Below, piece by piece: positions 28,364-34,601 of a stretch of 64,000 bases of DNA. The stretch is taken from contig NZ_JARFTP010000019.1 in NCBI RefSeq assembly GCF_029167375.1, positions 1 through 64,000 of the forward strand. Direction: 5' to 3'. The translations under genes were made by a program, and so were the position numbers. The notes beneath the pieces were generated by a model. It did no database searches, was not told where the DNA came from, and saw nothing but the letters and a program-made list of their open reading frames with translations. The stretch is from Tsukamurella sp. 8F (lineage in GTDB: Bacteria; Actinomycetota; Actinomycetes; Mycobacteriales; Mycobacteriaceae). The stretch's first letter is position 1. Each line of letters opens with the position of its first letter.

Positions 28364-28668
28364 GCTGCCCTCCTGAACGGGATGCGTGCGGCGTGCAGGC
28401 GTGCGCGGTGCGCCTCGGTCATCCGGCCCAGGAACGTGGCCCCGCCGATCTTGGTGGCGTAGATGTGCTCGCGCGCAACGAGATCGGCCAGAGCCTCGGT
28501 GCACGTCCACGCGCGATCAGCACCGGGTGGAATCGGCAGGAATCGCCGCAGTGGTGCGAGCGGGATCAGATCGAAGTCGCCGATCTCGGCGACGGCCGCG
28601 AGGATCGCGGCCTCTATCTCGGGGTGGCGGCCGGTGTTGGCCTGGTCAGGGGTGCGCTCGGTAGGCAT
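28360..28668 (-). CDS. Hypothetical element protein with winged-helix-like tail
   Basis: 102-aa protein. Residues 15-50 (EIEAAILAAVAEIGDFDLIP) are helical and the part TCTEALADLVAREHIYATKI followed by GGATFLG could form a helix-turn-helix with a wing. AAGGGAA precedes ATG 28668. It heads the coupled group 28668-27462. Unknown function. Confidence 0.55.
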   Translation of the reverse strand: MPTERTPDQANTGRHPEIEAAILAAVAEIGDFDLIPLAPLRRFLPIPPGADRAWTCTEALADLVAREHIYATKIGGATFLGRMTEAHRARLHAARIPFRRAA

Positions 28669-28765
28669 GGTGTATTCCCTTGCATCAGTGTGGGATTCGG
28701 TTGTGTTCCCGCCGCGCGGCCGAGGCTCCGAGCAGCGGGGATAGTAGTGACAGGGACGTTTGAGT

Positions 28766-28819
28766 GGAGCGGCGGGACATCCGGGCGAGTGAACATCGAG
28801 TCGACGTGCCCGCCGCTCC
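28766..28819. other. Hairpin between element genes
   Basis: An 11-bp perfect stem (28766-28776 with 28809-28819) encloses a 32-base loop in the 266-bp gap between the HTH gene (28935-29159) and the gene starting at 28668. It may end transcription of the HTH gene. The rest of the gap shows no gene. Confidence 0.45.
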
Positions 28820-28934
28820 GGGTGCGGCCAGACCCGCGCCGCCGCAGTGGATTCGGGTCGGCCGGAGCCCGCACGACGCGGGTGAGAGAGCACGGCGCCA
28901 TGCGAGCACCGCCCGGCCCGAACCGGGTCAGCGG

Positions 28935-29159
28935 TCAGTCGGGGGTCGGGCGAGCACTGACAAGCAGCGCGTCGAGGTCGGCGACCTTGAACCGAAGAGG
29001 GCCACCCGGGGAGAGGCGGAACGCCTGTAGACGACCACGGCGTGCCAGCTCGTGCACCGTCCAGCGCGAGACCCGTAGTCGCTCAGCGGCTTCCGGGGTC
29101 GTCAGCCACGGACCGACCGGCGACGGCGCGGTGTCCGTGTGGACCGTCGGTGTGTTCAT
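28935..29159 (-). CDS. Helix-turn-helix (HTH_17/MerR-like) protein
   Basis: 74-aa protein with an excisionase-type winged HTH: WLTTPEAAERLRVSRWTVHE, then ARRGRLQAFRLSPGGPLRF and KVADLDALL. It may be a second excisionase or a small regulator. No ribosome site is visible ahead of ATG 29159, so it may be translated from a near-leaderless message. A palindrome (29221-29246) lies 62 bases upstream. Confidence 0.8.
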   Translation of the reverse strand: MNTPTVHTDTAPSPVGPWLTTPEAAERLRVSRWTVHELARRGRLQAFRLSPGGPLRFKVADLDALLVSARPTPD

Positions 29160-29530
29160 GGTGTTGAGAGTAGATCGCAGGAGTGCACAGGTCAAGGACT
29201 ACAGAACCGAAAAGCCATGCAGTTCACCGACATTGGTAGGTGAACTCCGCGTCGCGGAGAGATCATGCAGCGGTTGGCGGGTAGTCTCTATCGCAGCTCC
29301 GCGCGGCGCCTGCAGGCATGGCAGGCCCCCTCCCGCGCGGACGCACCGCAGCCCGCTGGTTCTCGGGGTCATGCCGAACCAGCGGGCTGCGTCGCGTTCG
29401 CGGTCGGGCTACGTGCCGTTCAGGGCGTGCCGCTTCACGGTGTGTCGCCGGGGCATCCAAGGCGTTAGACATGCAGAGAGGCCACCAGGCGAGTGTCTGG
29501 TGGCCTCTCGTGACTCAGAGTGCGGTTGGG
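29160..29530. other. Intergenic regulatory stretch in the element
   Basis: About 370 bases without a supported gene. It holds AGTTCACC/GGTGAACT (29221-29228 and 29239-29246), a likely operator of the leftward HTH gene whose 10-base spacer contains ACATTGGTAGG (29230-29240); a small CTCCGC/GCGGAG hairpin (29245-29259); a perfect 15-bp stem (29348-29362 with 29376-29390); and the terminator at 29476-29509. A 69-codon minus-strand frame at 29263-29472 has no motif and no ribosome site. Confidence 0.6.
29476..29509 (-). terminator. Terminator behind MmpS-like gene
   Basis: GAGAGGCCACCAG (29476-29488) pairs perfectly with CTGGTGGCCTCTC (29497-29509) around an 8-base loop, 22 bases behind the stop of the leftward MmpS-like gene. 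Confidence 0.8.
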
Positions 29531-30061
29531 CTAGAAGAGCTTTCCGTTGCAGCTCACTACCGCGTACTGCCCCTCGGAGGAGTTCTCGGCCTGCACCTTG
29601 CCGTCCACGATGATCTTGCAGGATATGGTGCCGTCGCCGCTGTTCTGGGCGGTGACCCCCTTGATGGTCGTCTTCGACTTGCTGAACGGCTTGGACCGCC
29701 ACGGTAGGGCGACGCCGTTGGCCTGGGACTGCTGTGCGTTCTCACCGAAGTAGGTGATGTTGTTCGCCTCGCCGCTGTCGGCTGTGACCTCGTAGACGAC
29801 GGTGCCCTTTGCGGTATCAGCCTTCGTTGTGGGCTGCGCGACTGCCGCACCGGTCGCTTCCGGGGCTGCCGACGCGACGGTGCCCGACGCGTTCGTGGTG
29901 GTGTCGTCCTTCTTGTCTCCGCCGCCCGAGGCGACCGAGATGATGACGATGACGACCACGATCGCGAGCAGTACCCACGGCCACTTGCGCCGCTTCTTCT
30001 TCGGTGGTTGCGGGGGCTGCTGGGGCGGATAGGGGTAGGGCTGCTGGGGTGGGTTGGACAT
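29531..30061 (-). CDS. MmpS-like membrane-anchored protein (element cargo)
   Basis: 176-aa protein: a Pro/Gln-rich cytoplasmic start (PYPYPPQQPPQPPKKKRRK), one transmembrane helix (WPWVLLAIVVVIVIISVA), a Thr/Ala linker, and an extracytoplasmic domain with MmpS features: VVYEVTADSGEANNITYF, a VALPWRSKPF segment and TISCKIIVDGKVQAENSSEG followed by YAVVSC. The two cysteines match those of MmpS proteins, which assist MmpL transporters. There is no mmpL nearby. GGAGGAG is six bases before ATG 30061. Being separately terminated and placed behind terL, it looks like a lysogenically expressed cargo gene; surface modification or phage exclusion is speculative. Confidence 0.7.
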   Translation of the reverse strand: MSNPPQQPYPYPPQQPPQPPKKKRRKWPWVLLAIVVVIVIISVASGGGDKKDDTTTNASGTVASAAPEATGAAVAQPTTKADTAKGTVVYEVTADSGEANNITYFGENAQQSQANGVALPWRSKPFSKSKTTIKGVTAQNSGDGTISCKIIVDGKVQAENSSEGQYAVVSCNGKLF

Positions 30062-30237
30062 GTCGGACTCCTCCTCCATCGTCTTGATAGGAACGTGAGT
30101 TGTATCACATGCCCACCGTGCGATTTTCCGACAACCCACGTATTTCGAGCGATTCCGGCGGTGCGCAAACGTCATGCCCCCCGGCACGGAGTCGCTGTCC
30201 CTGCGGCAGAACGAGCCTCGCCGCACGTCCGGGGCAC

Positions 30238-31743
30238 TCAGCCGGTGATCCGGCGGCGCAGCATCCGCGCGCGCTCCGACGCGTTCGTTGGCAGGCCGAG
30301 CACCATGCCCTGGCCGGCGGCCAGTAGATCGTGGGCGACCACGGCGGCGGCGAGGCCGTCCGGCTGGTGCTGCCCCCGCTGCCACCGCAGCGCCTGCTCC
30401 TCGAACTTCGGAAGATGACCAGCAACCCGGCACGTGCCGGTCTCGAACGCCTGGAGCATCGCACCGCTGCGGGCCAGCGCATCACCCATCGCGCCGCGCC
30501 CCTTCTCGGGCCACATCGACACCCTGATCGGCGCGGTGTCGGGGTGCTTCCGGCGGTGGCGTTCGATCGCCTCGCGCATGATCCGGCGATACGTCTCGCG
30601 CGACGCGAACGCCTCGACCGCGACCTCCGATGCGCCGACCTCCACTGCCAGCTCCAGCGCGGTGCGCGCCCACGCGTCGCTCGTCATCGGCGCGCTGCGG
30701 TCCGCGATCAGCGCCACTACGCCGTCGCGGGTGGCCGACGCGGCGATGATTCCGGCATCGTCGCCGTGTCCACTGTCGGCGGGATCGACAGCGACGACGG
30801 TGCGAACCGGGTCCACGGGAGCCGTCGCCATGCGCCACTGATCGAACCATTCCCGCTTGACGAGCCCGCCCTCGGGCGACGACGGCTCGCCCATGTACAA
30901 AGACCACCACGCCCTCTCACCTGCGGTACGCCGCGCGGAGGCGAAGTGCTCGGCAGTGAATCCAAGGGCCGAGGTCATCGCCTGGCCGGGCTCACGTCCC
31001 AGCGCATCCTGGATGCCGACCTCGGCGACGGCCGGGATGTTGACGCGGCTCCACAGCTCTGGCTCGTCGGCCAGCAACGCGCCCGCGAGGTCGGCTTCAT
31101 GCCATCGAGTTTGGACCAACAGAATGGACCCGCCGGGATAGACGCGGGTCGAGTACGTGCTGCGGAACTCGTTCAGGATGCGCTTGCGATGGGCGGCCGA
31201 GTCCGCCTCGGCGGCGTCCTTGATCGGATCATCGATGATGAGCACGTGCGCTCCGAAACCTGTAGCGCCGCTGTTGATGCCACCCGCAAGTAGTCCGCCG
31301 CGTCGGCCCTCGATCCGCCACCGCCCGACCGAGGACTTGTCCGAGGCGATGGCGAGTCCCAGCTCGGCACCGTGCTCCTGGATCAGGGCGCGGACCTCGC
31401 GGCTGTGCGACTGCGCCAGCTCGTCGCTGTACGAGGTCAGCAGGACTTCACGATCAGGGTCCGAGTGCAGTGCCCACACCACAGTCCAGATGCTGAGTAG
31501 TCGGGACTTCCCAGCGCGAGGTGGTGTCGAAACGATGTCGCGGCGGTCGGGCTCGCGGACGGACCTCGCGGCGAGGTCGGACAGCAGGGCGGTGGCGGGC
31601 ACGATCCGATACGACGGATCGAGGCGGCGGGCGAGTTGTGCCGGACCCGGTGCGGGTACACGGCGGCGTGCAGTCCGCAGCGCACGAACGGCGACGTATG
31701 TACGCGTCGAGTCCGAGCCGGCCGACTGTTTGCCTGTGCTCAC
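30238..31743 (-). CDS. Phage terminase large subunit
   Basis: 501-aa TerL, the motor and nuclease that packages phage DNA into proheads. The ATPase has a Walker A-like STPPRAGKS at residues 72-80, a Walker B VLIIDD (167-172) and a downstream QTRWHEADLAG coupling segment. The nuclease domain keeps all three acidic residues: Asp320 in VVAVDPADSG, Glu377 in VAVEAFASRE and Asp462 in QPDGLAAAVVAHDLL. Length and motifs indicate an intact protein, not a decayed one. The GTG start overlaps a small upstream gene by 4 bases. No portal gene follows; the next gene is the MmpS-like one, which is unusual. Confidence 0.92.
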   Translation of the reverse strand: MSTGKQSAGSDSTRTYVAVRALRTARRRVPAPGPAQLARRLDPSYRIVPATALLSDLAARSVREPDRRDIVSTPPRAGKSRLLSIWTVVWALHSDPDREVLLTSYSDELAQSHSREVRALIQEHGAELGLAIASDKSSVGRWRIEGRRGGLLAGGINSGATGFGAHVLIIDDPIKDAAEADSAAHRKRILNEFRSTYSTRVYPGGSILLVQTRWHEADLAGALLADEPELWSRVNIPAVAEVGIQDALGREPGQAMTSALGFTAEHFASARRTAGERAWWSLYMGEPSSPEGGLVKREWFDQWRMATAPVDPVRTVVAVDPADSGHGDDAGIIAASATRDGVVALIADRSAPMTSDAWARTALELAVEVGASEVAVEAFASRETYRRIMREAIERHRRKHPDTAPIRVSMWPEKGRGAMGDALARSGAMLQAFETGTCRVAGHLPKFEEQALRWQRGQHQPDGLAAAVVAHDLLAAGQGMVLGLPTNASERARMLRRRITG

Positions 31744-31931
31744 GACCGGCTTCGAATCGGGTCGTATTCAGTGGAAACTTGATCCCGGATCAAGTGGTCC
31801 TGGGTAGTTCTCACTGAGCATGTACCACCTGTGAGCTGCGGCGACGATCCCTCACCTGCGCGAGTAGCAGGCCGATCACCTGGCAGGGTTGCCAACAGCG
31901 TGCCAACCGGCCGCGAAATCGTCTGTGTCAC
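31740..31931 (-). CDS. Possible small gene between packaging genes
   Basis: 63-codon frame (VTQTISRPVGTLLATLPGDR) whose GTG overlaps the preceding stop (GTGA) and whose stop overlaps the terL start (GTGA). The overlaps favour a gene, but third positions are less GC-rich than in its neighbours and no motif is seen. The segment also contains an inverted copy of the integrase arm-type motif, so it may be recombined DNA rather than a coding region. Confidence 0.35.
   Translation of the reverse strand: MTQTISRPVGTLLATLPGDRPATRAGEGSSPQLTGGTCSVRTTQDHLIRDQVSTEYDPIRSRS
31889..31906. repeat. Internal inverted copy of the arm-type motif
   Basis: Read on the minus strand, this site is TTGGCAC-GCTG-TTGGCAA followed by CC. 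It keeps the 11-bp phase and differs from the left arm site (TTGGCAAGCTGTTGGCAACC) by one base. Its orientation is opposite to the two terminal sites. Confidence 0.5.
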
Positions 31932-32248
31932 GGCGCTTCACCGAACAGAACTTCGCGGCCCAGATGACGCTGAGCGCGTGCCTCGGCGTCATCTGGGCGC
32001 AGCGATCCGGCGAGCTTGCCGTGTACGCCCGCGCGGTCGCTACACACGGCGTCGTGCGATCGGCGGACGCGGAACTGGGAGCCGAAGCTCCGCACCGCTG
32101 TCGGGTCCATAGACCTGACCGACACAGGGGCATCGGGCACAGACACCTCATTCGAGGGCCGTGTGCGCCGCTGCGGGTCCGGCGCGTCGAGGGCGGGCTC
32201 CGAGTGCGGCGCCGCGCTTCGGGCGCGCAGGCGGGCAAGCAGGCTCAT
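31928..32248 (-). CDS. Hypothetical protein of the packaging operon
   Basis: 106-aa basic protein (MSLLARLRARSAAPHSEPAL at the N-terminus; later VRSFGSQFRVRRSHDAV). GGAGGAACC precedes ATG 32248 and the start overlaps the upstream gene by ATGA. The N-terminus resembles short leader segments of phage portal or head proteins only loosely; I do not assign it. It lies between terS-like and terL genes and could act with terminase. Confidence 0.5.
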   Translation of the reverse strand: MSLLARLRARSAAPHSEPALDAPDPQRRTRPSNEVSVPDAPVSVRSMDPTAVRSFGSQFRVRRSHDAVCSDRAGVHGKLAGSLRPDDAEARAQRHLGREVLFGEAP

Positions 32249-32700
32249 GGTTCCTCCATCGGATCAGTGGTGTCAGTACGTCGCCAGCGTTCGATGACCG
32301 CCTCCGCTGCTGCCTCGGCTTCGGTGAGCACGGACGCGGGCAGGCCGTCTAGGTCGTCCGGCTCGCCGTCGGTCGATGTCGCGACGTCGGTCGCCGGGGC
32401 GTCGGGCGCCGCGTTCTCCGGTCGGGCGCCACCGTTCTCGGCCCGCAATCGCACGGACAGCCACTCGCGCAGCTCAGCCGAGGTGAGGCCACCGGCCGCA
32501 ATGAACTGGCGTGCCACGTCGAGGTGGAGCGACCACAGCGGGTCGTCGGATCCGCCGCCGACAATGCCGAACTCGGCGCGCATCGTCTCGGCCAGCTCGG
32601 CCTCGAGGTTCGCCGCCGTCGTGGTTCCTGCGTCGACTTCATCGAGCAGCGCGTACGAGGTTCTCACGATGTCGGAGTCGGTGGTCAGCGGGCGACTCAT
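32245..32700 (-). CDS. Acidic hypothetical protein of the packaging operon
   Basis: 151-aa acidic protein. The first 85 residues are helical (DIVRTSYALLDEVDAGTTTA, and LWSLHLDVARQFIAAGGLTS with AELREWLSVRLRAENGG); the remainder is a low-complexity acidic linker and a C-terminal helix (EAEAAAEAVIERWRR). It overlaps both neighbours by ATGA and so is tightly coupled to the small-terminase-like gene. Candidate packaging-specificity or helper-interference factor; no family recognised. Confidence 0.6.
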   Translation of the reverse strand: MSRPLTTDSDIVRTSYALLDEVDAGTTTAANLEAELAETMRAEFGIVGGGSDDPLWSLHLDVARQFIAAGGLTSAELREWLSVRLRAENGGARPENAAPDAPATDVATSTDGEPDDLDGLPASVLTEAEAAAEAVIERWRRTDTTDPMEEP

Positions 32701-33206
32701 TCCTCGACCTCCACATCGAGCGGCGCGGGCTCGGTACCGGATGCCGCCACAGGGATGCCGCCGCTCACTTGCTGTCGTACCTCCAGGGCCCGCAGTTGTG
32801 CGTCGCGGGTCGCAGCGCGCAGCTCGGCGGCACTGCGGCCGACGGTGATATCCATCCGCTCCGGCGAGTACAGCCCGTGCAACTTGCTGGTCTCGGCGTC
32901 GGCCGCTGTGATCGCACGCGACAGGCTTGCGACTGCGGCGGCGTCCCCCGCCGCCTGGGCCCGGGCCAACGAAATGATCAGAGCGCGAACTGTGAAGCGG
33001 CGGCGTTCGAGAACGTCAGCAAGGGCCTCGTCGGCGGTGGGCGGAGGATTCCGCTGCCTGTGCCGTTTCACGGCCAACTGTGCTGCGCCGTGGCTGCGGT
33101 ATCCAAGCTGCCGTGCGATTTGATTCCACGAATCGCCGCGAGCGCGCAGAGTGTTCGCCCGTTCAGCACGTTCGCGGCTTTGAGCCGTGGGCATAACAGG
33201 TGCCAT
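32697..33206 (-). CDS. Terminase small subunit-like protein
   Basis: 169-aa protein with an N-terminal helix-turn-helix (ANTLRARGDSWNQIARQLGY, then SHGAAQLAVKRHRQR), a helical oligomerisation middle and the segment TSKLHGLYSPERMDITVG, similar to the LHGLDAPEK-type segment common in actinophage small terminases. TerS recognises pac or cos DNA and loads TerL. ATG 33206 is favoured over 33224 and 33194 by GAGGCAGG upstream. It is the first gene of the leftward terS-terL operon, directly after the iteron region. Confidence 0.7.
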   Translation of the reverse strand: MAPVMPTAQSRERAERANTLRARGDSWNQIARQLGYRSHGAAQLAVKRHRQRNPPPTADEALADVLERRRFTVRALIISLARAQAAGDAAAVASLSRAITAADAETSKLHGLYSPERMDITVGRSAAELRAATRDAQLRALEVRQQVSGGIPVAASGTEPAPLDVEVEE

Positions 33207-33250
33207 GCCACAAGCCTGCCTCATGACGGTGCACCAGTTCTACTTCCCCT

Positions 33251-33267
33251 ACAATGGTAGGCATTGT
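33251..33267. promoter_or_regulatory. Operator-like palindrome upstream of terS operon
   Basis: ACAATG (33251-33256) and CATTGT (33262-33267) pair perfectly around GTAGG, 45 bases ahead of the terS-like start. The core ACAATGGTAGG matches ACATTGGTAGG at 29230-29240 in 10 of 11 positions. Confidence 0.55.
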
Positions 33268-33442
33268 CCAACAACAGCTTTCGGTGGCGGTGTCCGTGCC
33301 ATGGCTCCCCATCGCACCGGTTACGTGGGCGCCGACCACACCCACGACAGCCCTTCTCCTCATCCGACCGATCTACACCTCCGCAGCCTCCGAGGTGGTC
33401 GTGGCCGCGTATTCGGCGAACCGTCGATCCAACGTATCCGTC

Positions 33443-33655
33443 ATCTGTCGCCCCCCTAGGGGCGCGACAGATTGACGAATACATACGTCGCTATCTGTCA
33501 CAGGTCTGACAGATAGCGACAGATACATCGAGGGGAGCGATGTATTACCTGTTCAGAGAGTGTTTTCTATCTGTCACGCGATTCGACAGATGCAACGGAT
33601 GCCCGTTCCGGTGTATCTGTCACGGCCCCAACGGATACCCCCTGCCGCGACAGAT
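33443..33655. repeat. Iteron array (nine ATCTGTC/GACAGAT copies), putative replication origin
   Basis: ATCTGTC occurs on the plus strand at 33443, 33493, 33569 and 33615, and its complement GACAGAT at 33466, 33508, 33518, 33585 and 33649. Most form inverted pairs: 33443-33472 is a 30-bp palindrome with one mismatched pair and a CCTAGG centre; 33489-33518 is a perfect 12-bp inverted repeat (CGCTATCTGTCA) with a 6-base loop. Weaker copies (ACGGAT/ATCCGT) lie at 33436, 33595 and 33631. The RepA-like gene is 1 kb away, so this array is the likely initiator-binding origin. Confidence 0.8.
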
Positions 33656-33768
33656 ACATTCCGAGGCCGCGAGGCGTGGGGACAGGGTGGTCTCCGGGGC
33701 CGTGAGAAGGCCTCGACGGAGGGGCGCCGCGGGGTCGTGGACGGAGAGCTGCGGTCGCCGTCGAACGT

Positions 33769-33877
33769 CCCGCAGCTCGCAGGTCGTGGTCGGGGTCGGC
33801 ACCGCCATCGTGGTCGTGGTCGCCGTCGCGGACACGGTCGTGGTCGTGGAGGCCGACCCCGGCCCGCGAGCTGCGGG
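33769..33877. repeat. Large two-part inverted repeat with GTGGTC-rich loop
   Basis: CCCGCAGCTCGC (33769-33780) pairs with 33866-33877, and CGGGGTCGGC (33791-33800) pairs with 33852-33861, giving a long interrupted stem. The loop carries short GTCGTG repeats. It lies 110 bp from the iterons and may be part of the origin or a structured transcript. Confidence 0.6.
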
Positions 33878-33920
33878 TCCACGACCGGGTACTCAGGGAA
33901 GGGCCGTCGGTCATCGGGGG

Positions 33921-34274
33921 CTAGGAGCGGCGCCTGCGGCGCGGCATCGGCCCGGTGGCGGGCGTCACTGCGTTGTGAGTCACCCACGCGCGCAATGGCA
34001 CCGCGTCGCCGTCGGCCGTTCGCAGGGTGAACTCGACCTCGGCGAGCCAGACCCCGGTCCACAGCGCAGCCCAACCATGGATCCGACCCGGTGAAGGCTG
34101 AGCGAGGTCCCAGCGGAGCCCCTTGTCGCGCATGAACTCGGACGGCTCCGGCCACGGTCCACCCTCGGGTCGCTGCCATCCCTCGATGGCCGGGAACGCC
34201 TTGTCGATCCACACCCGGCACGGCGTCGGCGGGTCGCACCGCCGGAACCACACCGGACCTGATCGAACGTTCAC
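33921..34274 (-). CDS. Hypothetical element protein
   Basis: 117-aa protein rich in Trp and Pro (WIDKAFPAIEGWQRPEGGPW, and HGWAALWTGVWLAEVEFTLR) with an Arg-rich end (PMPRRRRRS). GTG 34274 is chosen since the upstream frame runs through the divergent promoter region. The start codon lies inside an 8-bp palindrome, which suggests repression by a protein binding there. No family recognised. Confidence 0.6.
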   Translation of the reverse strand: MNVRSGPVWFRRCDPPTPCRVWIDKAFPAIEGWQRPEGGPWPEPSEFMRDKGLRWDLAQPSPGRIHGWAALWTGVWLAEVEFTLRTADGDAVPLRAWVTHNAVTPATGPMPRRRRRS

Positions 34275-34296
34275 ACGTTCGACTATATCTCGAGAT
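34263..34296. promoter_or_regulatory. Palindromes in a divergent promoter
   Basis: TCGAACGT-TCAC-ACGTTCGA (34263-34282) is a perfect 8-bp inverted repeat that covers the start codon of the leftward gene; a third CGTTCGA is at 34308-34314. The 10-bp palindrome ATCTCGAGAT is at 34287-34296. These could be regulator sites for the divergent pair 33921-34274 and 34381-34569. Confidence 0.55.
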
Positions 34297-34380
34297 TCGC
34301 ACACTCGCGTTCGAGGTGCCGCTGACGTAACGTCGGCCGCGACGAACGAGCTGGAGCCCAGGTGTGAGGAGGTGGCGACT

Positions 34381-34569
34381 GTGGCGCGGATTCCGAGCTG
34401 GTCGCCGCCCTTATGCCTCGTCGCCGCGACGCTGTGGCTGGTGATAGAGGCGGCCATCGGGACGCCGCTCGGGCGGGCACTCGGCTCGCCGTTGTTCGTC
34501 TTCCCGCTGATGGCGGGCGGCGTATTCCTCGCACTGCGGGCAGTTCCCAATCCACCGCGCGGTCGGTAG
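34381..34569 (+). CDS. Small two-helix membrane protein
   Basis: 62-aa protein with two hydrophobic helices (PPLCLVAATLWLVIEAAIG and GSPLFVFPLMAGGVFLALRA) and a short basic tail. AGGAGG (34367-34372) is eight bases ahead of GTG 34381, which decides the start. It is one of few rightward genes in the middle of the element. Small membrane proteins of phage-like elements can be holins or exclusion proteins; nothing here decides. Confidence 0.6.
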   Translation: MARIPSWSPPLCLVAATLWLVIEAAIGTPLGRALGSPLFVFPLMAGGVFLALRAVPNPPRGR

Positions 34570-34601
34570 CTCCGAGCCGATCAGACCGGGCGCCCGGGAA
34601 G

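Larger units (their letters stand above)
33207..33920. other. Non-coding origin-like region
   Basis: About 700 bases between the terS operon and the gene 33921-34274 without a supported gene. Long frames here (for example 33540-34094 on plus) consist of repeat-derived low-complexity sequence. The region holds an operator-like palindrome near the terS promoter, a nine-copy iteron array and a large imperfect inverted repeat. Together these resemble a replication origin. Confidence 0.7.

Noticed and set aside
29263-29472. 69-codon minus frame between HTH gene and MmpS-like gene
   Set aside because: No ribosome site or motif, and it runs through the 15-bp hairpin; treated as non-coding.
31741-31800. 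tRNA-like fragment (TTCGAATC and TCAAGTGGTC near terL start)
   Set aside because: No acceptor or anticodon stems can be formed around it; kept only as a possible recombination trace.
31876-32238. Alternative minus frame opposite phase to the 106-aa packaging-operon protein
   Set aside because: It lacks a ribosome site and overlap with the upstream gene, whereas the chosen frame has GGAGGAACC and an ATGA overlap.
33443-33655. CRISPR array
   Set aside because: The repeat unit is only 7-8 bp, alternates in orientation and has irregular spacing; no cas genes. Iterons fit better.
33567-33914. Minus frame of 115 codons with DHDHD repeats
   Set aside because: The His/Asp repeats come from the GTGGTC DNA repeats of the inverted-repeat loop, and the frame runs through the iterons.
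33540-34094. 184-codon plus frame in the origin-like region
   Set aside because: It starts within the iterons and is made of repeat-derived Arg/Val/Asp low-complexity sequence; no ribosome site.
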